Source: Gemmatimonadetes bacterium SCN 70-22 (lineage in GTDB: Bacteria; Gemmatimonadota; Gemmatimonadetes; Gemmatimonadales; Gemmatimonadaceae). Taken from it: 57,507 nucleotides of DNA. How positions within the stretch are numbered: the first letter of the stretch is position 1; every line of letters begins with the position of its first letter. Positions 16,937 to 27,843 of this stretch are shown here, in pieces. The notes beneath the pieces were generated by a model that was not told the DNA's origin, did no database searches, and saw only the letters and a program-made list of their open reading frames with translations. A program made the translations under genes and the position numbers. The stretch is taken from the NCBI GenBank assembly GCA_001724275.1, contig MEDZ01000021.1, positions 30,025-87,531 of the forward strand, written 5' to 3'.

Positions 16937-18154
16937 GTGATCATTCGCGACCCCCTCTGGAACAACATCCGCGTCGACCCGTTCGCCCAGCGGCTGGTCG
17001 ACACGCGCGTCTTCCAGCGCCTGCGCTACGTGCGGCAGCTGGGGTGGGCGTACCTCGTCTATCCCGGTGCCACGCACGCGCGCTTCGAGCACGCGCTGGG
17101 CGCCTACCACCTCGCGGGCATCACGTTGCGCCTGCTGGACGAGCGCGGCGCCCTGGCAGGGATCGATCCGCGCGAGGGGGCCATCGTGCGCGCCGCCGCG
17201 CTCCTGCACGATGTGGGACACTACCCGTACTCGCACGCCCTCGAGGAAATCGGGGCCCCCCATCACGAGGAGGTCGCACGCCCGCTCATCACCACCGGCG
17301 AGGTGGCCGGCGTGCTGGCGGAGCTGGCCCCCGACGCCCCCGAGCGCGTGCTGGCGCTCATTCGCGGCACGTCGCGCTCCCCGCTGCAAGGGCTCGTCTC
17401 CGGGTCGCTCGACCTCGACAAGATCGAGTATCTCCGGCGCGACACCCTCATGTGCGGCGTCCCGTATGGCGCCATCGATGCCGACCGGCTCATCAACGCC
17501 CTGACCGTCATCCCCGATCCGGACACGGGCGCCCGTCGCATCGGCGTCCTGGAGAAGGGGCTCTCGGCGCTCGAGTCGCTCCTCTTCGCCAAGTACCAGA
17601 TGTATCGCAACGTGTACTGGCACCACGCCGTGCGCAGCGCGACGGCGATGTACAAGCGCATGGTCGACATGGCGCTCGAGCGGGGGGTACTCGACGTGCG
17701 CGAACTCGGGCGCCTGACCGACGAGGCGCTGCTGCACACGCTGGAGACGCGCGCGCCCTCGCCCATGCTCGATGCGCTGCGCAACCGCCGGCTCTTCAAG
17801 CGCGCGTTCGAGTGCCCGGCCGCCGACCTGGAGGAGGACGAGGGAGAGTGGATCGCCTCCAACCGCGCGCGCGCGGTCGCCGTCGAGAACGCCCTGGCGG
17901 TGGAGTGCGGCCTCGCCCCCGGCGAGGTCCTCCTCGACTACCCCGAGAAGACGCAGATGCTGGGGCTCGACATCCCCGTGGTGCGGCGCAACGGCGAGGT
18001 GATGCAGCTGACGAGCGCCGGCCTCAGGGGGGCCCTCAACCTCACGCAGCTCTCCGACCAGCTCTACCGCACGGCGCGCTGGCTGCGGGTCTTCACGGCG
18101 CGCCCGGTCGAGCTTGGGGCAGAGCGGGTCATGGAAGTCGTGCGAGCCGGCTGA
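16937..18154 (+). CDS. HD-domain phosphohydrolase (dGTPase-like superfamily)
   Basis: A 405-residue protein of the HD superfamily, resembling the YdhJ/dGTP triphosphohydrolase-like group. Motifs are FQRLRYVRQLGWAYLVYPG near residue 28, TRFEH-type THARFEHALGAYHLAG near 49, the catalytic HD pair in LLHDVGHYPYSHALEE near 92 and SGSLDLDKIEYLRRDTLMCG near 157. These proteins hydrolyse nucleotides or other phosphoesters with a divalent metal; the substrate here is unknown. The start is GTG (VIIRDPLWNNIRVDPF) and no Shine-Dalgarno is visible because a TCTTCTCG array occupies that position. It is convergent with the FHA-PP2C operon, 49 bases away. Confidence 0.87.
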   Translation: MIIRDPLWNNIRVDPFAQRLVDTRVFQRLRYVRQLGWAYLVYPGATHARFEHALGAYHLAGITLRLLDERGALAGIDPREGAIVRAAALLHDVGHYPYSHALEEIGAPHHEEVARPLITTGEVAGVLAELAPDAPERVLALIRGTSRSPLQGLVSGSLDLDKIEYLRRDTLMCGVPYGAIDADRLINALTVIPDPDTGARRIGVLEKGLSALESLLFAKYQMYRNVYWHHAVRSATAMYKRMVDMALERGVLDVRELGRLTDEALLHTLETRAPSPMLDALRNRRLFKRAFECPAADLEEDEGEWIASNRARAVAVENALAVECGLAPGEVLLDYPEKTQMLGLDIPVVRRNGEVMQLTSAGLRGALNLTQLSDQLYRTARWLRVFTARPVELGAERVMEVVRAG

Positions 18155-18203
18155 CGAACGCCACGCCTCGCCGGCGTCCCCCGCGCCGGGGCGCGGGGCG
18201 ATC

Positions 18204-18383
18204 TCACCCCTTCTCGCGTCCGCGCGCCTCGGCGAGCTTGCGCGCGATGCCGCGGTAGAACGCGGCGTGCTCCTCCTGTCCCTGCTGCTCGAAGCCCAGG
18301 GCGCACGCCTCCAGGGCGTAGAGGATGTTCCCCAGGTACAGCGCCGCGATCGCGGCAACCGTCTCGTCGTCGGCCATCGCCAT
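18204..18383 (-). CDS. 59-residue conserved-context small protein, last gene of FHA-PP2C operon
   Basis: The reading frame encodes 59 residues beginning MAMADDETVAAIAALYLGN and ending RKLAEARGREKG. It is predicted to be largely alpha-helical and amphipathic, with one Cys (EACALGF) and no signal peptide. Its ATG overlaps the PP2C stop codon (TAATG), so it should be translated by coupling. That overlap and the clean GC3 pattern are the evidence that it is real. I recognise no family. It could be an adaptor or regulator for the phosphatase and FHA protein. A start at the second Met (18377) is also possible. Confidence 0.7.
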   Translation of the reverse strand: MAMADDETVAAIAALYLGNILYALEACALGFEQQGQEEHAAFYRGIARKLAEARGREKG

Positions 18384-19168
18384 TACCCGCCGTGCGCGGG
18401 CCCTTCGGCCGTCGGCGTATCGGAGGTGGTGTCGAGCTGCATCACCTGCACGACGATGGCGGTGATGTTGTCCAACCCCCCCCGGTAGTTGGCCTCCGCG
18501 ATGAGCGCGTCGACCACGCGCCCGGCCGAGGCCCGCGAGAGCAGGAGCTGTTGCAGCCGGCGGTCGTCGACCATCCCCGTCAGGCCGTCCGAGGCGACGA
18601 GGAAGACGTCACCCGTCTTGAGCTCGCCCGAATAGGTGTCGGGCTCGACCACGTCGCTCGCCCCGACACAGCGGGTGATCACGTTGCTGTAGGGGTGGTA
18701 GCGTGCCTGCTCGGGGGTGAGGAAGCCGGCGTCGACCTGCTCCTGGACGTAGGAGTGGTCCTTGGTCAGCTGGCGGAGGGCGCCGTCGCGCAGGAGGTAC
18801 ACCCGAGAGTCCCCGACCTGTCCGATGAGGTAGCGCGACCCCGCCACGACGAGGACCGAGGCGGTCGTCCCCATCCCCTGCTTGTCCGCTTCCTGGATGG
18901 TGCGGTCGTAGATGGCGCGGTTGGCGATGCGCAGCGACTCCGCGATCCGGAGGCGCGCCGCCTCGCCGTAGGCCTCGTTGAGTTCCTGCAACTCGCGCGA
19001 GACGATCTGGACCGCCATCTCCGACGCCACTTCGCCGGCCGCGTGCCCGCCCATCCCGTCGGCGACGATGAAGACCCCCTTCTCACGCGTGGCGTGGGCG
19101 AAGAAGGCGTCTTCGTTTCCCGATCGAATCATGCCCACATCGCTGCGGGCGGCAACGGTCAGCTCCAC
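18383..19168 (-). CDS. PP2C-family serine/threonine protein phosphatase (Stp/PrpC-like)
   Basis: A 261-residue soluble metal-dependent phosphatase. All core motifs are present: SDVGMIRSGNEDAFF at the N-terminus, VADGMGGHAAGE near 37, GMGTTASVLVV near 100, GQVGDSRVYLLRDG, LTKDHSYVQEQ, LVASDGLTGMVDD and GGLDNITAIVVQV at the end. It would dephosphorylate Ser/Thr-phosphorylated proteins. I chose the GTG at 19168, which starts VELTVAARSD and overlaps the FHA gene's stop (TAGTG); the upstream extension to 19234 lies inside the FHA gene. No kinase gene is in the window, so the partner kinase must be elsewhere. Confidence 0.9.
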   Translation of the reverse strand: MELTVAARSDVGMIRSGNEDAFFAHATREKGVFIVADGMGGHAAGEVASEMAVQIVSRELQELNEAYGEAARLRIAESLRIANRAIYDRTIQEADKQGMGTTASVLVVAGSRYLIGQVGDSRVYLLRDGALRQLTKDHSYVQEQVDAGFLTPEQARYHPYSNVITRCVGASDVVEPDTYSGELKTGDVFLVASDGLTGMVDDRRLQQLLLSRASAGRVVDALIAEANYRGGLDNITAIVVQVMQLDTTSDTPTAEGPAHGG

Positions 19169-20145
19169 TAGCGACCCTGCAGGACGAGGTAGATGATTAC
19201 CGCACCGAGTGCCACGAGCGCCCCCCACACCCATCCCGATACGCCCGCGCGCCCAGGCGGAGCTTCACGTGATTCACTGCCGCGCGCAAGCGCCTGCGAT
19301 TGCTGGTCCGCGTCGACCGGCGTCGGCGCGGACGATGCCACGGCCACCGTCGCCGCCCCACCACGGGAGTACGCGGCGGACGTCGTGGCGCCCGACACGC
19401 CGGCCGGGCGCTTCACCGCGGGAATCGCGGCCGTGGCCTGAAGCGACGGCACCTCGGTGAGCGATCGCTGCGGGACCGGCGGCTCGGGATCCGCGTAGAA
19501 GCGGAACTCGTCCGGGCCGAGGCGCACGGTGTCACCTCGCGCCAAGGCGAGCGACCCCTGCACGCGATCCCCGTTCACGAAGACACCATTGGTGCTGATG
19601 TCGACCAACTCGTAGCCACCGGGCGCCGGCACGATGCGCGCATGCCGACGCGAGACGTTGGTGGCGGCCACCACGACGTCGCACCCCGCATCCCGCCCCA
19701 GTGTGAGCCCTTCGGCGGGGACGGCGTACTCGCGTCCGTCGGTCAGCGACACGAGGCGGCCGCGTGAGCGCGCCTCGCCGATTCCGGCGCTCGGCGTCGC
19801 CGCCCGCACCTCCCCTTGGGAGGGGAGCTCCTGCGTCGTCCCCGCCTGCGCCTCGTCGGCGAATCGCAGCTCGCACCCGTCGATGACCACGCGATCGCCG
19901 TGCAGGAGCGGGGCGGGCTCACGCCCGACCGGAATCCCGTTCACGAAGACCCCCGCCTCGCCCTGGTCCACGCGAAGCGATGCATGGCCGGCCTCGCCGA
20001 TCGTGATCGCCACGAGCGCGACATCCGCGGCATCACCCGGCGCGGCCCCGGGAGGAACGCGGAGGTCAGCTCCAGCTCCCCGGCCGACGCGCGTCTCGCC
20101 CTTGGCGAGCCGATACTGCGCGTCGTTGTGCTGGAGATAGGGCAT
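19168..20145 (-). CDS. double-FHA domain, tail-anchored membrane protein
   Basis: A 325-residue protein with two FHA phosphothreonine-binding domains. The first (about 18-95) is degenerate (TRVGRGAGADLRV; GVFVNGIPVG). The second (about 145-215) is canonical: LTLGRDAGCDVVV, TNVSRRHARIV, and STNGVFVNGDRV with the conserved NG. A Pro/Ala/Ser-rich linker leads to a single C-terminal hydrophobic helix (WGALVALGAVIIYLVLQ) with a two-residue tail, so both FHA domains face the cytoplasm. It is first in the operon with PP2C and the 59 aa protein. A weak promoter (TTGCAC-17-GGATTT on the minus strand, 20210-20182) lies upstream. It probably recruits phosphoproteins to the membrane. Confidence 0.85.
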   Translation of the reverse strand: MPYLQHNDAQYRLAKGETRVGRGAGADLRVPPGAAPGDAADVALVAITIGEAGHASLRVDQGEAGVFVNGIPVGREPAPLLHGDRVVIDGCELRFADEAQAGTTQELPSQGEVRAATPSAGIGEARSRGRLVSLTDGREYAVPAEGLTLGRDAGCDVVVAATNVSRRHARIVPAPGGYELVDISTNGVFVNGDRVQGSLALARGDTVRLGPDEFRFYADPEPPVPQRSLTEVPSLQATAAIPAVKRPAGVSGATTSAAYSRGGAATVAVASSAPTPVDADQQSQALARGSESREAPPGRAGVSGWVWGALVALGAVIIYLVLQGR

Positions 20146-20264
20146 GCGCTGGGGTGAGGGGCGGGACTTGGGGCACGACCGAAATCCTGCAGGCGGCGTA
20201 CCCGGTGCAAGTGGGGGAAACTATTGTCTCCCCCGCTGGGGCCGCAAGCTGCGGCAGCGCTTGC

Positions 20265-22127
20265 TCATGCGCCGCTCTCCACCCCGCGCTGCAGGCGCCA
20301 GAGCCGCGCGTACAGTCCGCCGTGTGCCAGCAGCTCGCGGTGCGAGCCACGTTCGCGCACTTCGCCGTGATGCATCACGAGGATCTCGTCGGCGTCCCGA
20401 ATGGTGCTCAGCCTGTGGGCGATGGCGATCGTCGTCCGCCCACGCATCAACTCGGCGAGCGCCCGCTGGATCTCCCCCTCGATCTCGCTGTCTACCGCGC
20501 TCGTTGCCTCATCGAGGACGAGGACGGCAGGGTCGGCGGCGATGGCCCGGGCGAACGACAGGAGCTGGCGCTCGCCGACGCTCACCGAGCTCCCACGCTC
20601 GCCCAACTCGTATGCGTAGCCGCCGGGAAGGCGCGCCACGATGCGATCGGCCCCCACCCGCGCCGCCGCCGCGCGGACGTCATCGAGTGAGCGAGGCGAC
20701 GACAGCCGGATGTTCGAGGCGATGTCGCCGGCGAACAGGAAGATGTCCTGCTGCACGTAGCCGATGACGCGCCGCACCTCGGTCACGGGGAGGTCGCGCA
20801 CGTCGATGCCATTCACCCGGATGTGTCCCCGCTGCGGCACGTAGAACCGCAGGAGGAGGTTGATGATCGTCGTCTTCCCCGCCCCGGTGTGGCCGACGAT
20901 CGCCAGGGTCCGCCCGGGACGAGCGGTGAACGAGACATCGCGCAGCACCCACTGCGGCTCGTTCGTGGCGGCATCGTTGGCGCCGCGCTGCGCCGTAGGG
21001 TAGGCGAACCAGACGTGGTCGAATTCGATGGAGACGGGAGACGGGAGATGGGGGACGGGAGTGCCGGCCCGCGCATGCGCCACGGCGTCGCCCGCACGTC
21101 CGGTCGTCGCCGTCGTGTCCACCTCCTCGTCCAGCAGGCGAAAGATGCGCTCGGACGATGCCATGGCCTGCTGCAGCGTGTTGTACTTGTCCGAGAGGTC
21201 CTGGAGCGGCTCGAAGAAGCGGCGTACGAGCTGGAGGAAGGCGGCCACCGTCCCCACGGTCATCGTCCCGGTATCGACGCGCCACGCCCCCGTCACGAGA
21301 ATGGACGCGATGGCGACGGTCGTGAGCAGTTCGATGACCGGGAAGTACAGCGCATAGACGGTGATCGACTTGAGGTGTGCGTCGAGGTGATCGGCGTTGA
21401 GCCGGTCGAACCGGCGCCCCTCCTCGCCCTCGCGCCCGAACAGCTGCACCACCCGGACGCCCGACAGGCGTTCCTGCAGGAAGGCGTTGATGCGTGCCAG
21501 TCGCGTGCGGATGGCGCGGTAGGCCTCGCGCACCCGCACCCGGAAGACGTTGGACGCCGCGAGCACGAGCGGGATGACGACGAAGGCGGCCAGGGCGAGG
21601 CGCCAGTCGACGACCAGCATCATGATGCTGATCGCCAGGAGGGTGAAGAGATCGCCCAGCCCGGCGACGACTCCCGAGGTGAAGAGCTCGTTGAGCGACT
21701 CCACGTCGGAGGTGACCCGGGTGACGAGGCGTCCCACCGGGTTGCGATCGAAGAAGGCGATGGGGAGGCGCTGGAGGTGGGCGAAGAGCTGGGTCCGGAG
21801 GTCGTGCATCACGCGCTGCCCGAGGCGCGCGGTGAGGACGGTCTCGCCGTAGCTGCAGGCGAACTGGGCGACGAGGGTCGCGGCGAAGAGGAGGGCGGCG
21901 TGCGCGATGTCGGTGGTGTCGCGCGCCGGGACGGCGACGTCGATCACGTGCCGGGTCAGGAGGGGACCCACCAGCTGCAGCGCGCCATCCACCATGAGGA
22001 GGGCGAGCGAGGCGAAGATCACCCCGCGGTACGGCCACGCGTAGCGGAGCAGGCGTCGCGCGAGCCGGGCGTCGTACGCCTTGCCGAGGACTTCCTCCTC
22101 GGTGGGATCGGGGGGGTGGTTGGACAT
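20265..22127 (-). CDS. ABC exporter, fused TMD-NBD (MsbA/MdlB-like)
   Basis: A 620-residue half-transporter. The transmembrane domain (about 30-320) has six hydrophobic helices, including GVIFASLALLMVDGALQLV and FTLLAISIMMLVVDWRLALA. The ATPase domain (about 370-610) shows Walker A IVGHTGAGKTTIIN, Q-loop YVQQDIFLFAGDIASNIRLS, a signature written VSVGERQ rather than LSGGQ as in MdlB-type exporters, Walker B AVLVLDEATSAVDSE and the switch His in IAIAHRLST. The linker near residues 353-365 (PHLPSPVS) is encoded by a CCCGTCTCCC-type repeat. The substrate, perhaps a lipid or a drug, cannot be deduced. It is divergent from uvrA. Confidence 0.9.
   Translation of the reverse strand: MSNHPPDPTEEEVLGKAYDARLARRLLRYAWPYRGVIFASLALLMVDGALQLVGPLLTRHVIDVAVPARDTTDIAHAALLFAATLVAQFACSYGETVLTARLGQRVMHDLRTQLFAHLQRLPIAFFDRNPVGRLVTRVTSDVESLNELFTSGVVAGLGDLFTLLAISIMMLVVDWRLALAAFVVIPLVLAASNVFRVRVREAYRAIRTRLARINAFLQERLSGVRVVQLFGREGEEGRRFDRLNADHLDAHLKSITVYALYFPVIELLTTVAIASILVTGAWRVDTGTMTVGTVAAFLQLVRRFFEPLQDLSDKYNTLQQAMASSERIFRLLDEEVDTTATTGRAGDAVAHARAGTPVPHLPSPVSIEFDHVWFAYPTAQRGANDAATNEPQWVLRDVSFTARPGRTLAIVGHTGAGKTTIINLLLRFYVPQRGHIRVNGIDVRDLPVTEVRRVIGYVQQDIFLFAGDIASNIRLSSPRSLDDVRAAAARVGADRIVARLPGGYAYELGERGSSVSVGERQLLSFARAIAADPAVLVLDEATSAVDSEIEGEIQRALAELMRGRTTIAIAHRLSTIRDADEILVMHHGEVRERGSHRELLAHGGLYARLWRLQRGVESGA
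21031..21068. repeat. CCCGTCTCCC-type micro-repeat in the ABC exporter linker
   Basis: The minus strand reads CTCCCGTCCCCCATCTCCC followed by GTCTCCCGTCTC, encoding the linker between the membrane and ATPase domains. Related copies lie at 113-152 and 22991-23020. Confidence 0.5.
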
Positions 22128-22235
22128 GCCACGAGAAGGCTAGCCGACGATGGCGGAGCCCGCGAGGCACCGCGCGCGATCGGGCGCCACGTCACCGACG
22201 AGCGCCGGCGAGGCGGCGCCCCCGGCGAAGGGGCG

Positions 22236-22264
22236 TCGACCAGCCGTGCGACGGCTGGTAGCTT
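22236..22264 (+). promoter_or_regulatory. uvrA promoter, leaderless type
   Basis: TCGACC at 22236-22241, 17 bases, then TAGCTT at 22259-22264, followed after 7 bases by the GTG start. The same TCGACC-17-TAnnTT pattern precedes the 5'-nucleotidase gene. I see no LexA-type SOS box. Confidence 0.5.
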
Positions 22265-22271
22265 TCCGAAG

Positions 22272-25190
<2,919 letters not shown>

Positions 25191-25243
25191 CTGCCGCGTC
25201 ACCCCGCCGCGCGCGGGCGGGCGTGGGGCGCCGCCGGCGGGCG

Positions 25244-25272
25244 TCGACCGCGCGCCCCGCAACCGGTACATT
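25244..25272 (+). promoter_or_regulatory. promoter of the 5'-nucleotidase gene
   Basis: TCGACC at 25244-25249, 17 bases, TACATT at 25267-25272. The predicted start near 25279 leaves a leader of about 27 bases that contains a six-codon ORF (25289-25309) whose TGA overlaps the nucleotidase ATG. Confidence 0.5.
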
Positions 25273-25288
25273 GGCTCGCCACCACCGC

Positions 25289-25309
25289 ATGGAGACCGCC
25301 CACGCATGA
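25289..25309 (+). other. six-codon upstream ORF overlapping nucleotidase start
   Basis: ATG GAG ACC GCC CAC GCA TGA encodes METAHA. The stop overlaps the ATG of the lipoprotein gene (ATGA). It may couple or modulate translation; it could also be chance. Confidence 0.3.
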
Positions 25310-26841
25310 CCAGCCCCCGCTACGCACGCGCGCTCGCACTGAGCTGCGCCGCCGCCCTCGCCGCCGCGAGCGCCGCGGGATGCGCGCGGGGGGCAGCGTC
25401 GGGCGATGGGGCGGGACGCCCCGCGCCCGCCATGGCGCCGGCGACGACGCCAGCCTTCACCATCCTGCACTTCAACGACGTGTACGAGATCACCCCCGTC
25501 GAAGGGGGACGATCGGGGGGGCTGGCACGCGTGGCCGCCCTGCGCCGGCGACTGGCCGACTCGGTCGGGCCGGTGGTCACGACCCTCGGCGGAGACTTCG
25601 TCTCCCCGTCGGCGCTCGGGACCGCGCGCGTCGACGGCGAACGCCTCGCCGGGCGGCAGATGGTGGCCGTCCTCAATGCCCTCGGCCTCGACTGGGCCAC
25701 GTTAGGCAACCACGAGTTCGACATCCCCGAGGCGGCCTTCCGCGCACGCCTGGCGGAATCGCGCTTCCGGTACGTCGCCTCCAACGTGACCGACAGCGCC
25801 GGCCGCCCCTTCCCCGGCGTGTCGCCCCATGCCATCGCGACCGTTGCATCCGGCGGCCGCACCATCCGGATCGGCTTCGTCGGCGTGGTCCTTCCCGCCA
25901 ACCCGCAGCCATGGGTGCGCTACGACGCGCCGATCCCCTCGCTCCGCCGGCACGCGGCCATGATCCGCGATTCGGTCGACGTGCTCGTCGCGCTGACGCA
26001 CCTCGCCATCGCCGACGACCAGCGCGCCGCCGAGTCCATCCCCGAAATCGACCTCATCCTCGGCGGGCACGAACACGAGAACTACCTCCTGCAGCGCGGG
26101 GCGCACTTCACCCCCATCATCAAGGGTGACGCCAACGTGCGCAGCGTCGCCGTGGTCCGCGTCGAGGCCGGCGCGCCGGGGAGGCACCCGCGCGTGCAGA
26201 GCACGCTCGTCCCGGTGACCGATGCCCTGGCCAGCGACAGCGCCGTTGCCGCCGAGGTGCACCGATGGGTCGACAAGGCGTACGCCGGCTACCGCAGCCA
26301 GGGGTTCGCCCCCGAGAGCGTGGTGGCCGAGCTGCGCTCGCCGCTGGACGGGCGCGAGAGCGTCGTGCGCACCCGCTCCGGCTCGCTGAGCGATGTCATC
26401 CTCGCCGCGATGCGCGCCGACGTCCCCGATGCCGACGCCGCGATCTTCAATGGCGGGTCGATCCGCATCGACGACGTCGTCCCGGCCGGGCCCATCACGC
26501 AATACGACGTGATCCGGATCCTCCCCTTCGGGGGGAACCTCGTTCGGGTGCAACTCAGCGGCGCCCTGTTGCGCCGGGTGCTGCAAGCGGGGCGTTCGAA
26601 TGCCGGAAGCGGCGGCTTCCTCCACGTCTCCGGCGCCTCGCTCGACGCGGCGGGGAGTGCTGTGGTGGGCGGGGCGCCCGTGGACGACGGGCGATACTAC
26701 ACGGTGGCGCTCACCGACTTCCTCCTCTCGGGCAACGAGGTCGGTCTCTCGTTCCTGAAGCGCGATGCCGACGGGGTACGCGGCGTGCAGGAACTGCGCG
26801 ACATCCGGCAGGCGCTCATGGCGCAGTTGCGGCGGATGTAA
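25306..26841 (+). CDS. lipoprotein 5'-nucleotidase/2',3'-cyclic phosphodiesterase (UshA family)
   Basis: A 511-residue exported metallophosphoesterase. The signal ends in a lipobox (ASAAGC), so the mature protein is lipid-anchored. The N-terminal calcineurin-like domain carries TILHFNDVYEITP, TTLGGDFVSPSALG, TLGNHEFDIPE, ALTHLAIADDQ and LILGGHEHENY, giving the dinuclear metal ligands. The C-terminal 5'-nucleotidase domain (from about 310) has GSLSDVILAAMRADV, AIFNGGSIRIDD, ITQYDVIRILPFGGN and the substrate-binding SNAGSGGFLHVSG region. It would release phosphate and nucleosides from periplasmic nucleotides. The ATG at 25306 was chosen for the lipoprotein signal. A CGTTAGGC octamer supplies the TLGNHE codons. 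Confidence 0.9.
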   Translation: MTSPRYARALALSCAAALAAASAAGCARGAASGDGAGRPAPAMAPATTPAFTILHFNDVYEITPVEGGRSGGLARVAALRRRLADSVGPVVTTLGGDFVSPSALGTARVDGERLAGRQMVAVLNALGLDWATLGNHEFDIPEAAFRARLAESRFRYVASNVTDSAGRPFPGVSPHAIATVASGGRTIRIGFVGVVLPANPQPWVRYDAPIPSLRRHAAMIRDSVDVLVALTHLAIADDQRAAESIPEIDLILGGHEHENYLLQRGAHFTPIIKGDANVRSVAVVRVEAGAPGRHPRVQSTLVPVTDALASDSAVAAEVHRWVDKAYAGYRSQGFAPESVVAELRSPLDGRESVVRTRSGSLSDVILAAMRADVPDADAAIFNGGSIRIDDVVPAGPITQYDVIRILPFGGNLVRVQLSGALLRRVLQAGRSNAGSGGFLHVSGASLDAAGSAVVGGAPVDDGRYYTVALTDFLLSGNEVGLSFLKRDADGVRGVQELRDIRQALMAQLRRM

Positions 26842-26893
26842 GCGATTGGCCCGATGGGATTTGCAGCAATGCCCAAGCGGGGGGCGACGCGGG

Positions 26894-26922
26894 TTGACCG
26901 GGTGCGGTGGGGTGTCTACTTT
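26894..26922 (+). promoter_or_regulatory. tRNA-Asn promoter
   Basis: TTGACC at 26894-26899, exactly 17 bases, then TACTTT at 26917-26922. The tRNA begins 12 bases after the -10. Confidence 0.65.
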
Positions 26923-26933
26923 TCGCGACCTGA

Positions 26934-27006
26934 TCCCGAGTAGCTCAGGTGGTAGAGCGGGTGACTGTTAATCACCATGTCGGGGGTTCGAGTCCCTCCT
27001 CGGGAG
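26934..27006 (+). tRNA. tRNA-Asn (anticodon GTT)
   Basis: A 73-base cloverleaf. The acceptor stem is TCCCGAG/CTCGGGA, the D arm GCTC-AGGTGGTA-GAGC, and the anticodon stem GGTGA/TCACC with loop CTGTTAA (anticodon GTT). The variable loop is ATGTC and the T arm GGGGG-TTCGAGT-CCCTC. The discriminator base is G, and CCA is not encoded. The tRNA is preceded by a good promoter and followed by a strong terminator. Confidence 0.97.
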
Positions 27007-27016
27007 CTGTCCCAAC

Positions 27017-27052
27017 CGCAAAGGCCCGTGCCGGAAGGCACGGGCCTTTGCG
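27017..27052 (+). terminator. terminator hairpin after tRNA-Asn
   Basis: A perfect 16-bp stem (CGCAAAGGCCCGTGCC and its complement) is capped by a GGAA tetraloop of the stable GNRA type. The 3' arm ends CCTTTGCG. Confidence 0.85.
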
Positions 27053-27103
27053 CGTTCTGGCGACCACGGTCCGCGCACGTCCGTATGCCCGCTCGATGCA
27101 CAC

Positions 27104-27131
27104 ATGCACTTGACAACATGTACGAGTGCAT
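27104..27131 (+). promoter_or_regulatory. candidate operator/promoter of the VapBC-like pair
   Basis: A 7-bp inverted repeat, ATGCACT (27104-27110) and AGTGCAT (27125-27131), flanks a TTGACA hexamer (27110-27115) and an inner ACATGT palindrome. It lies 14 bases upstream of the antitoxin ATG, as expected for an autoregulated toxin-antitoxin promoter. Confidence 0.4.
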
Positions 27132-27144
27132 CGAGGTTACATGC

Positions 27145-27432
27145 ATGAGCCAGCATGATTCAGCTCCGAAGCGTGTCCGCGAGCCCGTCCAGGTGTATCT
27201 GGAAGCCGACGACAGCGCGCTGCTCTCCCGTCTCGCGGAGGAGACGGGGCTGTCCAAGGCCGAAATCCTGCGTCGCGGCCTGCGCGGCTTCGCCACGCAG
27301 CACGGGAGTGGGAGTCCGATGCTTCGTTTCGTCGCCGACAGCGACGCCTCGGGATGGCGTACGGGGGTGGCGGCGGCACACGACGAAGTCCTGGCGGAGA
27401 GCTACCGTGCCAAGCGAAAGCAGCGCGCGTGA
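27145..27432 (+). CDS. vapB: ribbon-helix-helix antitoxin, VapB-like
   Basis: A 95-residue protein. The segment PVQVYLEADDSALLSRLAEE followed by TGLSKAEILRRGLRGFA (about residues 13-50) fits an Arc/CopG-type ribbon-helix-helix DNA-binding domain. The C-terminus (WRTGVAAAHDEVLAESYR) would contact the toxin. I prefer the ATG at 27145 over an in-frame ATG at 27118, because the latter lies inside the inverted-repeat operator. The stop overlaps the toxin's GTG (GTGA), so the pair is coupled. The expected role is to neutralise the PIN toxin and repress its own operon. Confidence 0.8.
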   Translation: MSQHDSAPKRVREPVQVYLEADDSALLSRLAEETGLSKAEILRRGLRGFATQHGSGSPMLRFVADSDASGWRTGVAAAHDEVLAESYRAKRKQRA

Positions 27433-27839
27433 GTGGGGTCTTTCTCGACACGTCGGGATGGTTCGCGGCGCTGAGCCCGAAGGAGCCACGACACGCGGAA
27501 GCGTTCGCCGCCTATCGTGAATGGATCGAGGGACGCGTGGCGCTGGTTACCACCAACCTGGTGGTCGCCGAAATGCAGATCCTGCTCACCAGGTACCGGG
27601 GGAGCGCCGAGGGGCTCCGATTCCTCGACAGCCTGTACCAGGATCCCACCCACACGGTCGTCTTCGTCGATCGAACCATCGAGCGCGCGGCCGTCGACCG
27701 ATGGCTGCGACGATTCGGCGATCAGCGCCTGAGCCTGGCCGATGCCGTGAGCTTCGAGGTCATGCGATCGCGAAAGCTCCGGTACGCCCTCGCTCTCGAC
27801 GAGCACTTCGCCATGGCGGGGTTCGAGGCGGTGCCCTGA
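27429..27839 (+). CDS. vapC: PIN-domain ribonuclease toxin, VapC-like
   Basis: A 136-residue PIN domain protein. The acidic active-site residues are in place: VFLDTSGWFA at the N-terminus, TTNLVVAEMQILL near 42, LSLADAVSFEVM near 102 and ALDEHFAMAGF near 123. Family members are Mg-dependent RNases that cut tRNA or rRNA. The GTG start overlaps the antitoxin stop. The pair sits immediately downstream of tRNA-Asn, a common integration region, although no integrase or att duplication is seen. The stop is followed by a tandem 22-bp duplication. Confidence 0.85.
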   Translation: MSGVFLDTSGWFAALSPKEPRHAEAFAAYREWIEGRVALVTTNLVVAEMQILLTRYRGSAEGLRFLDSLYQDPTHTVVFVDRTIERAAVDRWLRRFGDQRLSLADAVSFEVMRSRKLRYALALDEHFAMAGFEAVP

Positions 27840-27843
27840 GGCC

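Noticed and set aside
20823-22271. Large N-terminal extension of UvrA
   Set aside because: It is antisense to the ABC exporter. UvrA proteins start just before the ARQHNLK motif, and a promoter sits at 22236-22264.
26934-27006. Duplicated tRNA 3' end marking an att site
   Set aside because: I looked for a second copy of the T-arm/acceptor sequence downstream and saw none in the window, and there is no integrase gene.
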